DNA from: a virus
IMG/VR virus record: IMGVR_UViG_3300032242_002651
Span: 1-22,302 of that record
Strand: one strand, 5' to 3'
Length of the DNA: 22,302 bases
Position 1 is the first letter of the stretch. Every line of letters starts with the position of its first letter. Under the pieces are notes generated by a model. The model saw nothing but the letters and a program-made list of their open reading frames with translations, made no database searches and was not told the origin of the DNA. This document shows positions 1 through 7,082 of this stretch, piece after piece. Position numbers and translations under genes: made by a program.

Positions 1-618
1 AGGTGTAGAACTAGCCATTGTTGCTTGTCCTAGGCTTGGCAACTTAGTATTTAAACTCGCCAGGTTACCACCTGATTCTAATGCTAATGAACTAGTATTA
101 AGATTAGTGCCTGCATTAGCTGTGACAGTACCGGACACTCCTTGAGTGGTTTGCCAGAATGTTCCTGATACAGGGATAGAAGATTGATTGCTAGCTATAA
201 CTACAGGACTAGAACTAGCCATTGTTGCTTGTCCCAAAGACGGAGTTTTAGTATTTAAACTCGCCAGGTTACCACCTGATTCTAATGCTAATGAACTAGT
301 ATTAAGATTAGTGCCTGCATTAGCTGTTACGGTACCAGACACCCCTACAGAAGATAGCGGATTTTGATAACTAACACCATCATCATAATAGATTGTAAAT
401 TTAGAATTATTATTTAATGTTATTGTTGGTGGTTGTAAAACCAATGTGCTGTTTGTTGCCTGGTTATAACTAGCATATCCAACACCGTCAGCTAAAGAGT
501 ACAAAATAGTTCCACCACTAGTAATAAGAAGTATGCGCTCTGCAGGAATACTTTGCCCAGTAAAGCTAAGCGTGTATGTTGCGGGGTCGTAAGTATATGT
601 TGTTAATAATTGCTTCAT
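1..618 (-). CDS. Repeat-containing tail fibre-like protein, C-terminus outside window
   Basis: The reading frame opens at the ATG at 618-616 and stays open for 206 codons to the left edge, so the protein is incomplete at its C-terminus. It begins MKQLLTTYTYDPATYTLSF, a short beta-rich head, then enters tandem repeats rich in Ser, Thr, Asn, Gly and Ala with the signatures TVTANAGTNLNTSSLALESG and QATMASSSPVVIASNQSSIP. The repeat period is 68 residues (204 bp). Repeats of this kind are typical of phage fibre or virion surface proteins; that role is inference from composition and position. Its start overlaps the stop of the upstream fibre gene as ATGA, so the two are probably translationally coupled in the leftward structural operon. 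Real coding is well supported; the exact function is not. Confidence 0.75.
   Translation of the reverse strand, partial: MKQLLTTYTYDPATYTLSFTGQSIPAERILLITSGGTILYSLADGVGYASYNQATNSTLVLQPPTITLNNNSKFTIYYDDGVSYQNPLSSVGVSGTVTANAGTNLNTSSLALESGGNLASLNTKTPSLGQATMASSSPVVIASNQSSIPVSGTFWQTTQGVSGTVTANAGTNLNTSSLALESGGNLASLNTKLPSLGQATMASSTP
44..123 (-). repeat. Direct repeat, copy 2 (80 bp exact)
   Basis: An 80-bp segment identical to 248-327, at an offset of 204 bp, inside the fibre-like gene. The offset is a multiple of three, so the repeat keeps frame and encodes the same SSLALESGGNLASLNTK block. The sequence flanking the identical block has diverged between the copies. Confidence 0.9.
248..327 (-). repeat. 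Direct repeat, copy 1 (80 bp exact)
   Basis: The partner of 44-123. Nucleotide identity including silent positions means recent duplication or ongoing recombination between repeat units. More units may follow beyond the left edge. Confidence 0.9.
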
Positions 619-1067
619 AATGCTATTGAGAATGCTATCGCTTGATTTTTTACTTTATTAATGGCTGTTTCTTGCGCAGAACTAACTGGTTTATTGGCAT
701 CGCTGGTGTTATCCACATTTGATAGACCCACGTCGCTTTTTGAAAGTGTTATAGCTCCTGTTCTTGTATTAACAGTCTGTACTGTGTTTGTGATAAGCGC
801 CCAATTATTAGGTGATGATATGCAAATATATAATAAAGCTGTGCTGGTCTCGTAAACGAGTTGACCTATTGTACCAATTAAAGCTAATCTTGCAGTTGCA
901 TTGGTTACTTGTGTAAAAGCTAGTGTATTATAAGAATTAGAAACCAGTGAGCTGTCTATTTTACCATCAGAATTTAATAATATCAGCTTATAGGCATCAT
1001 CAGATCCAGCACTAGTAAATGCTGCTCCCTTTGCTGGTAACCTAGATAAAATTACACTATCGGCCAT
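615..1067 (-). CDS. Short tail fibre protein with fibre-repeat motif
   Basis: The product has 150 residues. The N-terminal part (MADSVILSRLPAKGAAFTSAGSDDAYKLILLNSDGKID) resembles the attachment segment of phage fibre proteins. The central part includes an ITNTVQTVNTRTGAITL stretch. Residues 105-130 carry LSKSDVGLSNVDNTSDANKP, the classic phage tail-fibre repeat (GL-NVDNTSD--KPVS). The product is therefore very likely a virion fibre or fibre-base subunit outside the cell envelope. It is short for a complete fibre, and the next gene overlaps its stop by ATGA, so the two may form one appendage from separate polypeptides. A weak AGG lies upstream of the start. Family recognition is by motif only. 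Confidence 0.85.
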   Translation of the reverse strand: MADSVILSRLPAKGAAFTSAGSDDAYKLILLNSDGKIDSSLVSNSYNTLAFTQVTNATARLALIGTIGQLVYETSTALLYICISSPNNWALITNTVQTVNTRTGAITLSKSDVGLSNVDNTSDANKPVSSAQETAINKVKNQAIAFSIAL

Positions 1068-1106
1068 AGATACCTATTTTATGGATTTGGTACCCTTGGA
1101 GCAAGT

Positions 1107-1493
1107 TTAAACTGGATTACTTATGTTTTTTGAGGGTGGGTTGACTTCATCACCATCTGCCTCGTTACCTGTACTATAATAATTGATTTCTTTCTCAGAA
1201 TAGAAGCTTGGTTTTGCTGGTTCTGATTCTGTTGAATCTGAAGAATTTTCGTCTGATTCCACTTTATCAGCACTTTTAAACACTCCTCTAACAGAGTCAT
1301 CATAAACTTTATTCACAAGGAGCAAATCACTGGTACCATGCTCACCCATAAATATGCCTTGTTTAGGTTTTGTCATAGAGTGCTCTACACATGTCCATTG
1401 TTGTTCTGGAACGCCTAGCATAATGAGGGCCTCTATTCTCTCTGCAGATATTTCTTTTCCGCTTACCTGGCAATAGTGTTTTTTGTCTGTCAT
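1107..1493 (-). CDS. Small protein with degenerate DksA/TraR-like zinc-finger motif
   Basis: The product has 128 residues. The N-terminal segment reads YCQVSGKEISAERIEAL, then GVPEQQWTCVEHS. This resembles the C-terminal zinc finger of the DksA/TraR family (C-x2-C-G-x-I-x3-R-x-x-A-L ... C-x2-C), but the second cysteine is Ser11 and the fourth position is His38, leaving C8, C35 and H38 as possible ligands. The remainder is acidic and Ser/Glu-rich (ESDENSSDSTESEP) and looks disordered. It sits between the portal and fibre genes on the same strand, so a virion or assembly role is as likely as a transcription-factor-like one. I do not recognise the whole protein. The resemblance is short and could be convergent. 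Confidence 0.7.
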   Translation of the reverse strand: MTDKKHYCQVSGKEISAERIEALIMLGVPEQQWTCVEHSMTKPKQGIFMGEHGTSDLLLVNKVYDDSVRGVFKSADKVESDENSSDSTESEPAKPSFYSEKEINYYSTGNEADGDEVNPPSKNISNPV

Positions 1494-1513
1494 ATTTATA
1501 TTGTGGTTGTGGT

Positions 1514-3250
1514 TTACTGCTGTTGTGTTTGTTGTTTACTACTGGATAGTCCCTGACTTCTAGCTTGGGATGTCATCTGGTCTAACTGGGCTTTTACATT
1601 AGCGTATAGTTCTTGATCTTGCCCCTTGATCTCTTGAAGCTTTTCTCTACGCTGCGCACCATCTAATGGGAATAACTGCTGAGCAATCTGCTGGGCTTTT
1701 TGTAATGCATCTTGAGGTGTTACTCCTCCACCGGCAGCAGATCCCTGTTGTTGTTGCTGATTGAATATACTAGCTTCACTAGATTGCTGTAGCTGTTGTT
1801 TTTTTTGTTCTTCTGTTTGAATCTCCTTAGCAACACGATCCTCGTCATTCTTTTTTCTAAGTTGATCCTCATAATCAAAGTTATAGAGATTAAGAAGCTC
1901 TGACCTGGCGATAGCATTAGCAGATACCAGCTGACCAATAACACTCTTACGCTCTATATCATCAGAGAAAGTAATAGGAATAAGGCTGATCTTTGCTTTG
2001 GGTAAAGATAGAATCTTACCAATCACGTCTCCCAAATGATCTAATAAGTGATTGTAATTTGTAGGAATAACATTCCAAGAATTTTCGAACAGTCTCAACG
2101 CAGGCCCGGCTGCTTCTGATTTTAGAGTCATCTGGAACAACTCAACAGGTATATTTAGGGCGTTAAGAATGTTGTTCTTATAGTTCTCCATCATTTCAAC
2201 AGGAGCAAGATTCTTACCTTCTCCACCAAGCTGTTGATAGTTAATAGGAAAAGGGAACTTATGGTAAGCCCCCGGATCTTGGCGGTGCTGACTAATCATC
2301 TCGTCAACTGTAGCACTCCACACAGCTCCGTTTTGATGGAGAATAGGGTTAGCTGCGCTATTGTTCTCTGCACTCATAGATATAACTCTAAACGGGGCGA
2401 TATCTTCGTAGCAGATAACTTCATTATATTTCTTTAAAGTTTGGAGCATGAAAAGATCCTCGAACAAAAACATGCATGGAGGAATAGATTTACCATCTGT
2501 GCGTATTGTAGATGGTGTTTCTAATTTTAGATGTAAGAAGTTCTTGGTGTTAAAACTAAGCATCTTTTTCTCAAAAATACAGTCATAGATAACTTTAGGA
2601 GTTTTCTTGCTATAGAACTTGTTGTTCTTAGAGGTAACCTTTTTAATATACTGCTGTGGAATATCCCAGAAATATTCATATTCCCCAGTTGTATCTTCAT
2701 GGCGAATCTTGATTTCTTTTGCTGGCCAATGCACAACATGGATCTTGTTTACATCTGTGGAAGGTTTGTCCAGCACAGGATGCTCCCCTTTAAAACCACA
2801 CTTTAAACAAGCCTTTACGTACCTGCCTTTGTTAAACTCAAAGTTGTTTAACTTATCGATATTGTCCACACGCCCACACTTAGGACATTGAAGATTTCTG
2901 TTAAAACCCTGGTTCACAGTAAGAAACTCATTACCATAAGCTAATAAATTTAAACCGCTAACCGCCAGGATTTGTCTCCATTTTAGCTGCTCTAATACAT
3001 CCATGTATTTATCTTTGGCTTCATGGTCGTCGCACTCTACCTGTAGAGAAGTAATAAAATAGTTAGCTATTCTGCTAAGTGCCTGCTTATAGAAGCCATT
3101 ACGAAAAAGAAAATGTTCCGCCCATAGTAACTGTCCCTCTATATTAAGAGGCATGTATTGTAATGGAATATTATAGAAAGGATTACTATAGCGGTCTTTG
3201 CCCCCTAGGCCTTCATTAAAGAAATTTTGTGGTTGGTTTGAATCTATCAT
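1514..3250 (-). CDS. Probable portal protein with zinc-ribbon insertion
   Basis: The product has 578 residues, within the normal range for phage portals. The portal forms the dodecameric DNA channel at the head vertex. Supporting features are an N-terminal helical segment, a central alpha/beta body, the stretch ALNIPVELFQMTLKSEAAGP followed by ALRLFENSW near residues 364-392 (portal-like stem and wing context), and a long Gln-rich disordered tail (about 470-578). Unusually, residues 122-151 hold two CxxC pairs (CPKC at 122-125, CLKC at 148-151), a zinc ribbon inserted in the N-terminal half. The neighbours are fibre and small structural genes. The call rests on motif style, length and context; a related head-completion protein is the main alternative. 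Confidence 0.7.
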   Translation of the reverse strand: MIDSNQPQNFFNEGLGGKDRYSNPFYNIPLQYMPLNIEGQLLWAEHFLFRNGFYKQALSRIANYFITSLQVECDDHEAKDKYMDVLEQLKWRQILAVSGLNLLAYGNEFLTVNQGFNRNLQCPKCGRVDNIDKLNNFEFNKGRYVKACLKCGFKGEHPVLDKPSTDVNKIHVVHWPAKEIKIRHEDTTGEYEYFWDIPQQYIKKVTSKNNKFYSKKTPKVIYDCIFEKKMLSFNTKNFLHLKLETPSTIRTDGKSIPPCMFLFEDLFMLQTLKKYNEVICYEDIAPFRVISMSAENNSAANPILHQNGAVWSATVDEMISQHRQDPGAYHKFPFPINYQQLGGEGKNLAPVEMMENYKNNILNALNIPVELFQMTLKSEAAGPALRLFENSWNVIPTNYNHLLDHLGDVIGKILSLPKAKISLIPITFSDDIERKSVIGQLVSANAIARSELLNLYNFDYEDQLRKKNDEDRVAKEIQTEEQKKQQLQQSSEASIFNQQQQQGSAAGGGVTPQDALQKAQQIAQQLFPLDGAQRREKLQEIKGQDQELYANVKAQLDQMTSQARSQGLSSSKQQTQQQ

Positions 3251-3262
3251 GGTGTGTAAAGA

Positions 3263-3430
3263 TTATTTGACAGAGTCTGTGGGAGATTGTTCAATCTTTT
3301 TTGGATCTGCTAGAAGATTTTTATTTTCCTGGTCTGCCACCATAAAACCGGACTCATCATAATACTCAGCTTTCTTTGAGCTGTTGAAATCAGATTTTGA
3401 CTCTGTGGTGAGCATTCCGTATTTATTCAT
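3263..3430 (-). CDS. Small hypothetical protein (55 aa)
   Basis: The frame runs from the ATG at 3430-3428 to TAA at 3265-3263. The protein begins MNKYGMLTTESKSDFNSSKK and ends IEQSPTDSVK. It is hydrophilic, rich in Lys, Ser, Asp and Glu, with no membrane segment or recognisable domain. Its start overlaps the end of the upstream 197-residue gene by 8 bp, and its stop lies 12 bp before the portal start, so it fills the only gap in the leftward operon. Tight packing is the main evidence that it is real. The function is unknown. Confidence 0.6.
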   Translation of the reverse strand: MNKYGMLTTESKSDFNSSKKAEYYDESGFMVADQENKNLLADPKKIEQSPTDSVK

Positions 3431-4016
3431 TTTCCTCTTCCTTTTTAAAGAGAATCATAGCTCTTTTAACACCATCAGTCCATTCAAATATAACCCCGGG
3501 ATAGTAAACTAGTTGTGGTATCTTGTTTCTATAGAACTTCAGGGTTTCTCCTACCTTAGGTTCAAACACAACTTCATCATCACTAGAGAATATAAGCATC
3601 ATGGCTTGTTCATGGTCTATCACGGTCTCTACTTTTGCTCTTATCTTTCCAAAGTCATTCTCAAATATCACGGTTTCTAAGGTTGTCTGAACGGGTGAAA
3701 GCTGTTCTTCAACAACAGAGTTCATTTCCTGAGTAATGGGCCAAAGTGGAATTTCACCTGTGTTAGTATATTCTTTTTTCTTAACTTTTTGTTTTTTAAT
3801 TTTACCTTTAACTCCCTGAGGGGGGGAGACGACTTCTCCGCCCATGGCCTGGGCTTCTTTGATAATTCTATTTCTCATGGCTACCACAGCCTCATGGTCT
3901 CCTGCTAGATGTACTCCATCGGTTATTTTAGCTCCTGTGGATGTATATACTGATTTTGATGGGTCGCTGTTCCCCACCACTAAATCTCCTACTTTTAAGT
4001 TTGTGTTATCATTCAT
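3423..4016 (-). CDS. Hypothetical protein, first gene of leftward structural operon
   Basis: The product has 197 residues. The N-terminal half is polar (NTNLKVGDLVVGNSDPSKSV), with a basic linker near residues 70-82 (KGKIKKQKVKKKEY). The C-terminal half (about 110-195) looks like a compact beta domain: ETVIFENDFGKIRAKVETVI, then GETLKFYRNKIPQLVYYPG and a hydrophobic strand ending VKRAMILFKKEEENE. No family is recognised. It is the promoter-proximal gene of the operon that carries the portal, so a head or neck accessory role is plausible inference. The start ATG follows the leader AACAAGAACAACCTT, with no Shine-Dalgarno. Confidence 0.7.
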   Translation of the reverse strand: MNDNTNLKVGDLVVGNSDPSKSVYTSTGAKITDGVHLAGDHEAVVAMRNRIIKEAQAMGGEVVSPPQGVKGKIKKQKVKKKEYTNTGEIPLWPITQEMNSVVEEQLSPVQTTLETVIFENDFGKIRAKVETVIDHEQAMMLIFSSDDEVVFEPKVGETLKFYRNKIPQLVYYPGVIFEWTDGVKRAMILFKKEEENE

Positions 4017-4040
4017 AAGGTTGTTCTTGTTAGCTTTTGA

Positions 4041-4068
4041 ACTTTACGCTACCATAAACCAAAGTCAA
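4041..4068 (-). promoter_or_regulatory. Predicted sigma70-type promoter for leftward operon
   Basis: On the minus strand TTGACT (4068-4063) and TAAAGT (4046-4041) are separated by 16 bp. The predicted transcription start is near 4034, about 18 nt before the ATG at 4016. It lies in the only divergent intergenic gap of the window (4017-4082). The 16-bp spacer matches the promoter predicted at 11590. I see no equally good promoter for the rightward gene at 4083. Confidence 0.5.
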
Positions 4069-4082
4069 ATTCTTTTTTAACC

Positions 4083-4754
4083 ATGGCAACTTTTAATTTA
4101 GCTAAGACCACGTCAGCATGGGCACCGGATATATCATCATATAAAATGACGGTAGAAATAACAAGTGCCGAGGATGCTCCTAGAGAAATATTCGTAATTA
4201 AAAGAACCAGAGATTTTGTAAAAGATCAATTTGAAGATGTATTTGCCGCTGTTGCCACGCCGGTACAATTAGAAGATTTCCCTATACGTGCGCCCAGGGA
4301 AAATTCATCATATTATAGAACAAACGTAGCCACACTTATAGTGAGAACTGCCGAGGGTATGCAGGCTGTATTTGACTCTATGGTTTACGAAATTAAAAAA
4401 CTCGCACTAGATCTAGAGGCGCTCAACAATGGGTTATCCTATACAAGTACATACCAAATTTCTGGGGATATTGCGGCATTTAATCATATAGAAGCCAATC
4501 AGCCTGCACAAAAATCGATATATGCATCCCTGCCCCCATACACAGAGATTGACGTTATTACTAGAGATGCTGACCAGCACCCAACTTATTTAATACTAAA
4601 AAATAATGGAGTGCCTATAGGTAATATCACACAAAATTATAATGAGCAAAAAAGATTAGTGTCTATTGTGCTTTTAACAAACAGCGGAATAACAGACACA
4701 TGGAATATCACATATGATGCCTTAGGTAATGTGGACACCGTTACAAAAAGCTAA
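4083..4754 (+). CDS. Probable virion-associated protein, first gene rightward
   Basis: The product has 223 residues. Its N-terminal two thirds (MATFNLAKTTSAWAPDISSY to about 145) is an alpha/beta region with no family I recognise. The C-terminal ~55 residues form a beta-hairpin-rich module (YLILKNNGVPIGNITQNYNE ... WNITYDALGNVDTVTKS) that resembles the end of the 108-residue protein at 16628 (LLKKGNNTVATLTITYDGSN). This shared ending suggests a virion component, perhaps part of an appendage. The ATG follows an A/T-rich leader (TTCTTTTTTAACC) without Shine-Dalgarno. The gene faces away from the leftward operon across a 66-bp gap. The role is inferred from the shared module and context only. 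Confidence 0.7.
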   Translation: MATFNLAKTTSAWAPDISSYKMTVEITSAEDAPREIFVIKRTRDFVKDQFEDVFAAVATPVQLEDFPIRAPRENSSYYRTNVATLIVRTAEGMQAVFDSMVYEIKKLALDLEALNNGLSYTSTYQISGDIAAFNHIEANQPAQKSIYASLPPYTEIDVITRDADQHPTYLILKNNGVPIGNITQNYNEQKRLVSIVLLTNSGITDTWNITYDALGNVDTVTKS

Positions 4755-4762
4755 CTCAACGC

Positions 4763-5074
4763 ATGGTTAAAAAATTGTATGTTGGTGGAGTAGGTAGAAA
4801 AAAATTTGAAGTTTTGTTTGACCAGGAAGATTACCTGAAGTATAAAACTAAAAAATTACGAAGACTCACTGATGGTAGGATTTATTATACCTCTGGAGGA
4901 AAAAGAATTTTCATTCAGAGGGAAATATTAAATTTGACAAGCTCGTGGGATAGAGTATTTTTTAAGACTGCGAATAAACAGGATATGCGTAAATCAAATC
5001 TTGAGATAAGGACTGTGCCTTCCCTTAACAGGGGCAAATATGCTGTACAATTTCCTGAACAACCAAAAAATTAA
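4763..5074 (+). CDS. HNH endonuclease-like protein with degenerate catalytic motif
   Basis: The product has 103 residues and is basic. Residues 48-84 follow the pattern of HNH_3-type homing endonucleases: RIFIQREILNL in place of the usual I-x-HR-x-I, VFFKTANKQD in place of VDHINGNKLD, and MRKSNLEIRTV in place of NRRSNLR. The final N-x2-D-x-R-x2-NL part is well kept, but the catalytic His before Arg is Gln52, and the VDH histidine is missing. The protein may bind DNA without cutting, or be a decaying mobile gene. It lies 8 bp after the preceding gene, so it is probably cotranscribed, and a hairpin follows it. Pattern matching is by eye. Confidence 0.65.
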   Translation: MVKKLYVGGVGRKKFEVLFDQEDYLKYKTKKLRRLTDGRIYYTSGGKRIFIQREILNLTSSWDRVFFKTANKQDMRKSNLEIRTVPSLNRGKYAVQFPEQPKN

Positions 5075-5094
5075 ACCCGATCAAATTAAGAGTT

Positions 5095-5117
5095 AAACCC
5101 TTACACAGAAAGGGTTT
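5095..5117 (+). terminator. Hairpin after the HNH-like gene
   Basis: A perfect 8-bp stem (AAACCCTT at 5095-5102, AAGGGTTT at 5110-5117) closes a 7-nt loop. No run of T follows, so it may be a processing or weak termination hairpin. It lies in the 88-bp gap before the phosphoesterase, whose ATG follows an A-rich leader (AAAAAAATAAAAA). Confidence 0.45.
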
Positions 5118-5162
5118 ATAGCAAATATCTCAAAAAATCTGAGCGGATTAAAAAAATAAAAA

Positions 5163-6683
5163 ATGCAAAACACCGACCTATACAACACACTACAAAAGCT
5201 TCAATCACAGAAAAAGGGCCTTCGATCATCGTTGATGAAAATGGGATACAAGGCCAAAGAAGCAGATAAAATTGTAAATACCTACCGCCAAACTAAAGGT
5301 AAGCCCTCGGCGTTCACAGCAGGAGTTAAGAGTAAGTCTATTGATATAGATATGAACACCACCATGAGTGAGGAAGATTGGAAGGGTGGATTAAAGTTCA
5401 CCAACAAATATGTATACAACAAAGAAGATGACAAATACGTTGTGTACCTCAAGGCAGCTAATGGCAACATAGTAATTCCTGGGAATACCATGAGAGGCAT
5501 TCAGGAGAACTACTCTAATTGGAATGGCACACCAGGAACCACCGGCGAAATCTGCAGAAACTACCAAATCCCAAAGGCCTATTTTAATGAGTTGAAACAA
5601 GTAATGGGCTTTACACATAATTCAGAACCATTTACAAATGAACAACTTATGGAAAAAGATGTTGATGAATTGACATCTGATATCCTAGAAAAAAAGAAGT
5701 TCCAACTCTATCAGAACTTCCAGAAGCGTAGCTGGGCAGATACAGAAACAGCCGCGCACAAGTGGATGGAATTTATGGAGGGCACATACAATCCCATGGA
5801 GAACATGCTCAAGAACTGGCAGCCTCCAGCATATGTACCTATCAAGAGTCCAGCTATCCCCAAGAGCAAGCCCGTGGGTGTAGAGAGCATGATTGTTGGA
5901 TTGTCTGATATTCACTTTGGTTCATATTCAGAGAAGAACCTTTCTTATCGTAAGAAGGGTAACAGCACAGAAGACACAGTTAAGAGCATTGAAAACTATG
6001 CAAACGACATTGCCCGCATTGCTAACTCCAGGAGCTACACCTTCAAAGAGTGCGTTGTTACTTCATTAGGAGATATCCTACATACCACAGGTCAAGGATT
6101 CACCACAAAAGGCACTCCATTAACCTATGACTGCTTGAAAGAAGAACAGTTCAATGCCGCTTTTGATTCACTGGTTAAGTTTATCAGTGCTATGCTGGAT
6201 ATCTTTCCAAAGGTAAAGGTTAAGAGTGTGAAAGGTAATCATAATGACTTTGGTGATTATGTATTATTCAAGGCTATGGCTGCTTATTTCAGGACTGAAA
6301 AACGTGTGGAGTTCGATGTGTTCCAGAGTGATCATGGATTGTTCAAAGTTAACAATACCCTGTTTGTGATCTCTCATGGATATAGCGCAGAATATAAAGG
6401 ACGCTTACCGTCCGGTGGCAAGGCTCGTGAGAGCTATATTGCTAATCTGTTCTTGGCTAACCCCGAAGCATTGCTAGGTGTTAAGACCAAGGTTATTCTC
6501 ACAGCCGACCAGCACCATTGGGAGAGCAAAGAGTATGCAGAGTTTGATCACTATATGTTGAGCACGGCTGTTAAGGGTGACCAGCATTCAGAATCTATGG
6601 GTATGAACAACGTACCTCGTCAGAGCTGCTTTATTGTGGGCGATATCGGAATTTCTGAAATCGTTTACAGCTATATACGATAA
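5163..6683 (+). CDS. Large calcineurin-like metallophosphoesterase with N-terminal helical region
   Basis: The product has 506 residues. The catalytic domain (about 240-506) shows the two-metal phosphoesterase motifs in order: GLSDIHFG (D249, H251), LGDILHTTG (D304), KGNHND (N359, H360), ISHG (H405), and ADQHHW (H451, H452) in place of the usual GHxH. The N-terminal ~220 residues are not catalytic. They include a basic helix at 17-45 and a segment near 117-150 (TTGEICRNYQIPKAYFNELK) that looks like a helix-turn-helix. It probably hydrolyses phosphate esters or nucleic acid; the substrate is unknown. Codons look richer in G and C than in neighbouring genes, hinting at a different origin or high expression. 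A terminator follows immediately. Confidence 0.85.
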   Translation: MQNTDLYNTLQKLQSQKKGLRSSLMKMGYKAKEADKIVNTYRQTKGKPSAFTAGVKSKSIDIDMNTTMSEEDWKGGLKFTNKYVYNKEDDKYVVYLKAANGNIVIPGNTMRGIQENYSNWNGTPGTTGEICRNYQIPKAYFNELKQVMGFTHNSEPFTNEQLMEKDVDELTSDILEKKKFQLYQNFQKRSWADTETAAHKWMEFMEGTYNPMENMLKNWQPPAYVPIKSPAIPKSKPVGVESMIVGLSDIHFGSYSEKNLSYRKKGNSTEDTVKSIENYANDIARIANSRSYTFKECVVTSLGDILHTTGQGFTTKGTPLTYDCLKEEQFNAAFDSLVKFISAMLDIFPKVKVKSVKGNHNDFGDYVLFKAMAAYFRTEKRVEFDVFQSDHGLFKVNNTLFVISHGYSAEYKGRLPSGGKARESYIANLFLANPEALLGVKTKVILTADQHHWESKEYAEFDHYMLSTAVKGDQHSESMGMNNVPRQSCFIVGDIGISEIVYSYIR

Positions 6684-6695
6684 CTAAAAAGGTTT

Positions 6696-6740
6696 TATAC
6701 CCCCCAAAGGATTTTTATCTTTTTGGGGGTATAATCTTTT
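6696..6740 (+). terminator. Rho-independent terminator
   Basis: A strong stem pairs TATACCCCC (from 6696) with GGGGGTATA (ending 6733), extended by AAA/TTT past a one-base bulge, and is followed by ATCTTTTAG. It lies 12 bp after the phosphoesterase stop and separates that gene from the first tRNA. The stem is nearly symmetric, so it could also act on the opposite strand. Confidence 0.75.
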
Positions 6741-6777
6741 AGAGATAGGACCCTTTATTGGCCTCTTATTTTTAACC

Positions 6778-6871
6778 GCTTGGTTAGTGTAACTGGAAGC
6801 ACCGACAGATTTATATCCTGTGTGCCCTAGATGAGGGCCGAGCGTAGGTTCGATTCCTACACCAAGCACCA
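6778..6871 (+). tRNA. Class II tRNA with long variable arm, apparent anticodon UAU
   Basis: The acceptor stem GCTTGGT/ACCAAGC is perfect, with an encoded ACCA end. The D-arm is GTGT/GCAC with GG in the loop, and the T-arm is GTAGG/CCTAC around TTCGATT. A long variable arm (GCCCT/AGGGC, 6824-6838) marks a class II body as in Leu, Ser or Tyr tRNAs. The anticodon stem ACAGA/CCTGT has four pairs and an A-C mismatch next to the loop. The loop TTTATAT then gives anticodon UAU at 6812-6814, which would read AUA (Ile). Amino acid identity is uncertain because body and anticodon disagree. Confidence 0.8.
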
Positions 6872-6881
6872 CCAAATTAAC

Positions 6882-7082
6882 ATGAAGACCAACATACCCC
6901 GCCCATATGACTGTCACAGGTGCGGATCAACATCTTGGAAAAGTGATCCGTATCATTATTTAGACTGTGGAATGAAAAAGCCCACAATGATTTCATGGTT
7001 ATGGCAAAAGCAAACTGAAGAATGCAAACGCCGTGAAGTTGCAAAGCTAGTCAGACAAGCACTCAAATCTGAAAACAAATGA
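6882..7082 (+). CDS. Small cysteine-rich (zinc-finger-like) protein
   Basis: The product has 66 residues starting at the ATG at 6882. An upstream in-frame ATG at 6831 lies inside the tRNA and is rejected as the start. The segment YDCHRCGSTSWKSDPYHYLD followed by CG gives a CxxC pair (C11, C14), a histidine and a third cysteine, like an incomplete zinc ribbon. The C-terminal half is helical and basic (QKQTEECKRREVAKLVRQAL). It overlaps the next gene, a phosphoesterase, as ATGA, so the two are probably coupled. The function is unknown; nucleic acid binding is plausible from charge and cysteines. Confidence 0.65.
   Translation: MKTNIPRPYDCHRCGSTSWKSDPYHYLDCGMKKPTMISWLWQKQTEECKRREVAKLVRQALKSENK

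Noticed and set aside
3844-4080. Plus-strand 78-residue ORF over the divergent gap
   Set aside because: It overlaps the leftward 197-residue gene and the predicted promoter; no coding signal.
6831-6881. Upstream start for the small cysteine protein
   Set aside because: That ATG lies inside the tRNA; the ATG at 6882 is used instead.
6684-6917. Minus-strand 77-residue ORF with GVGIEPTLGPHL
   Set aside because: It is antisense to the class II tRNA and the terminator; another artefact of reading through a tRNA.
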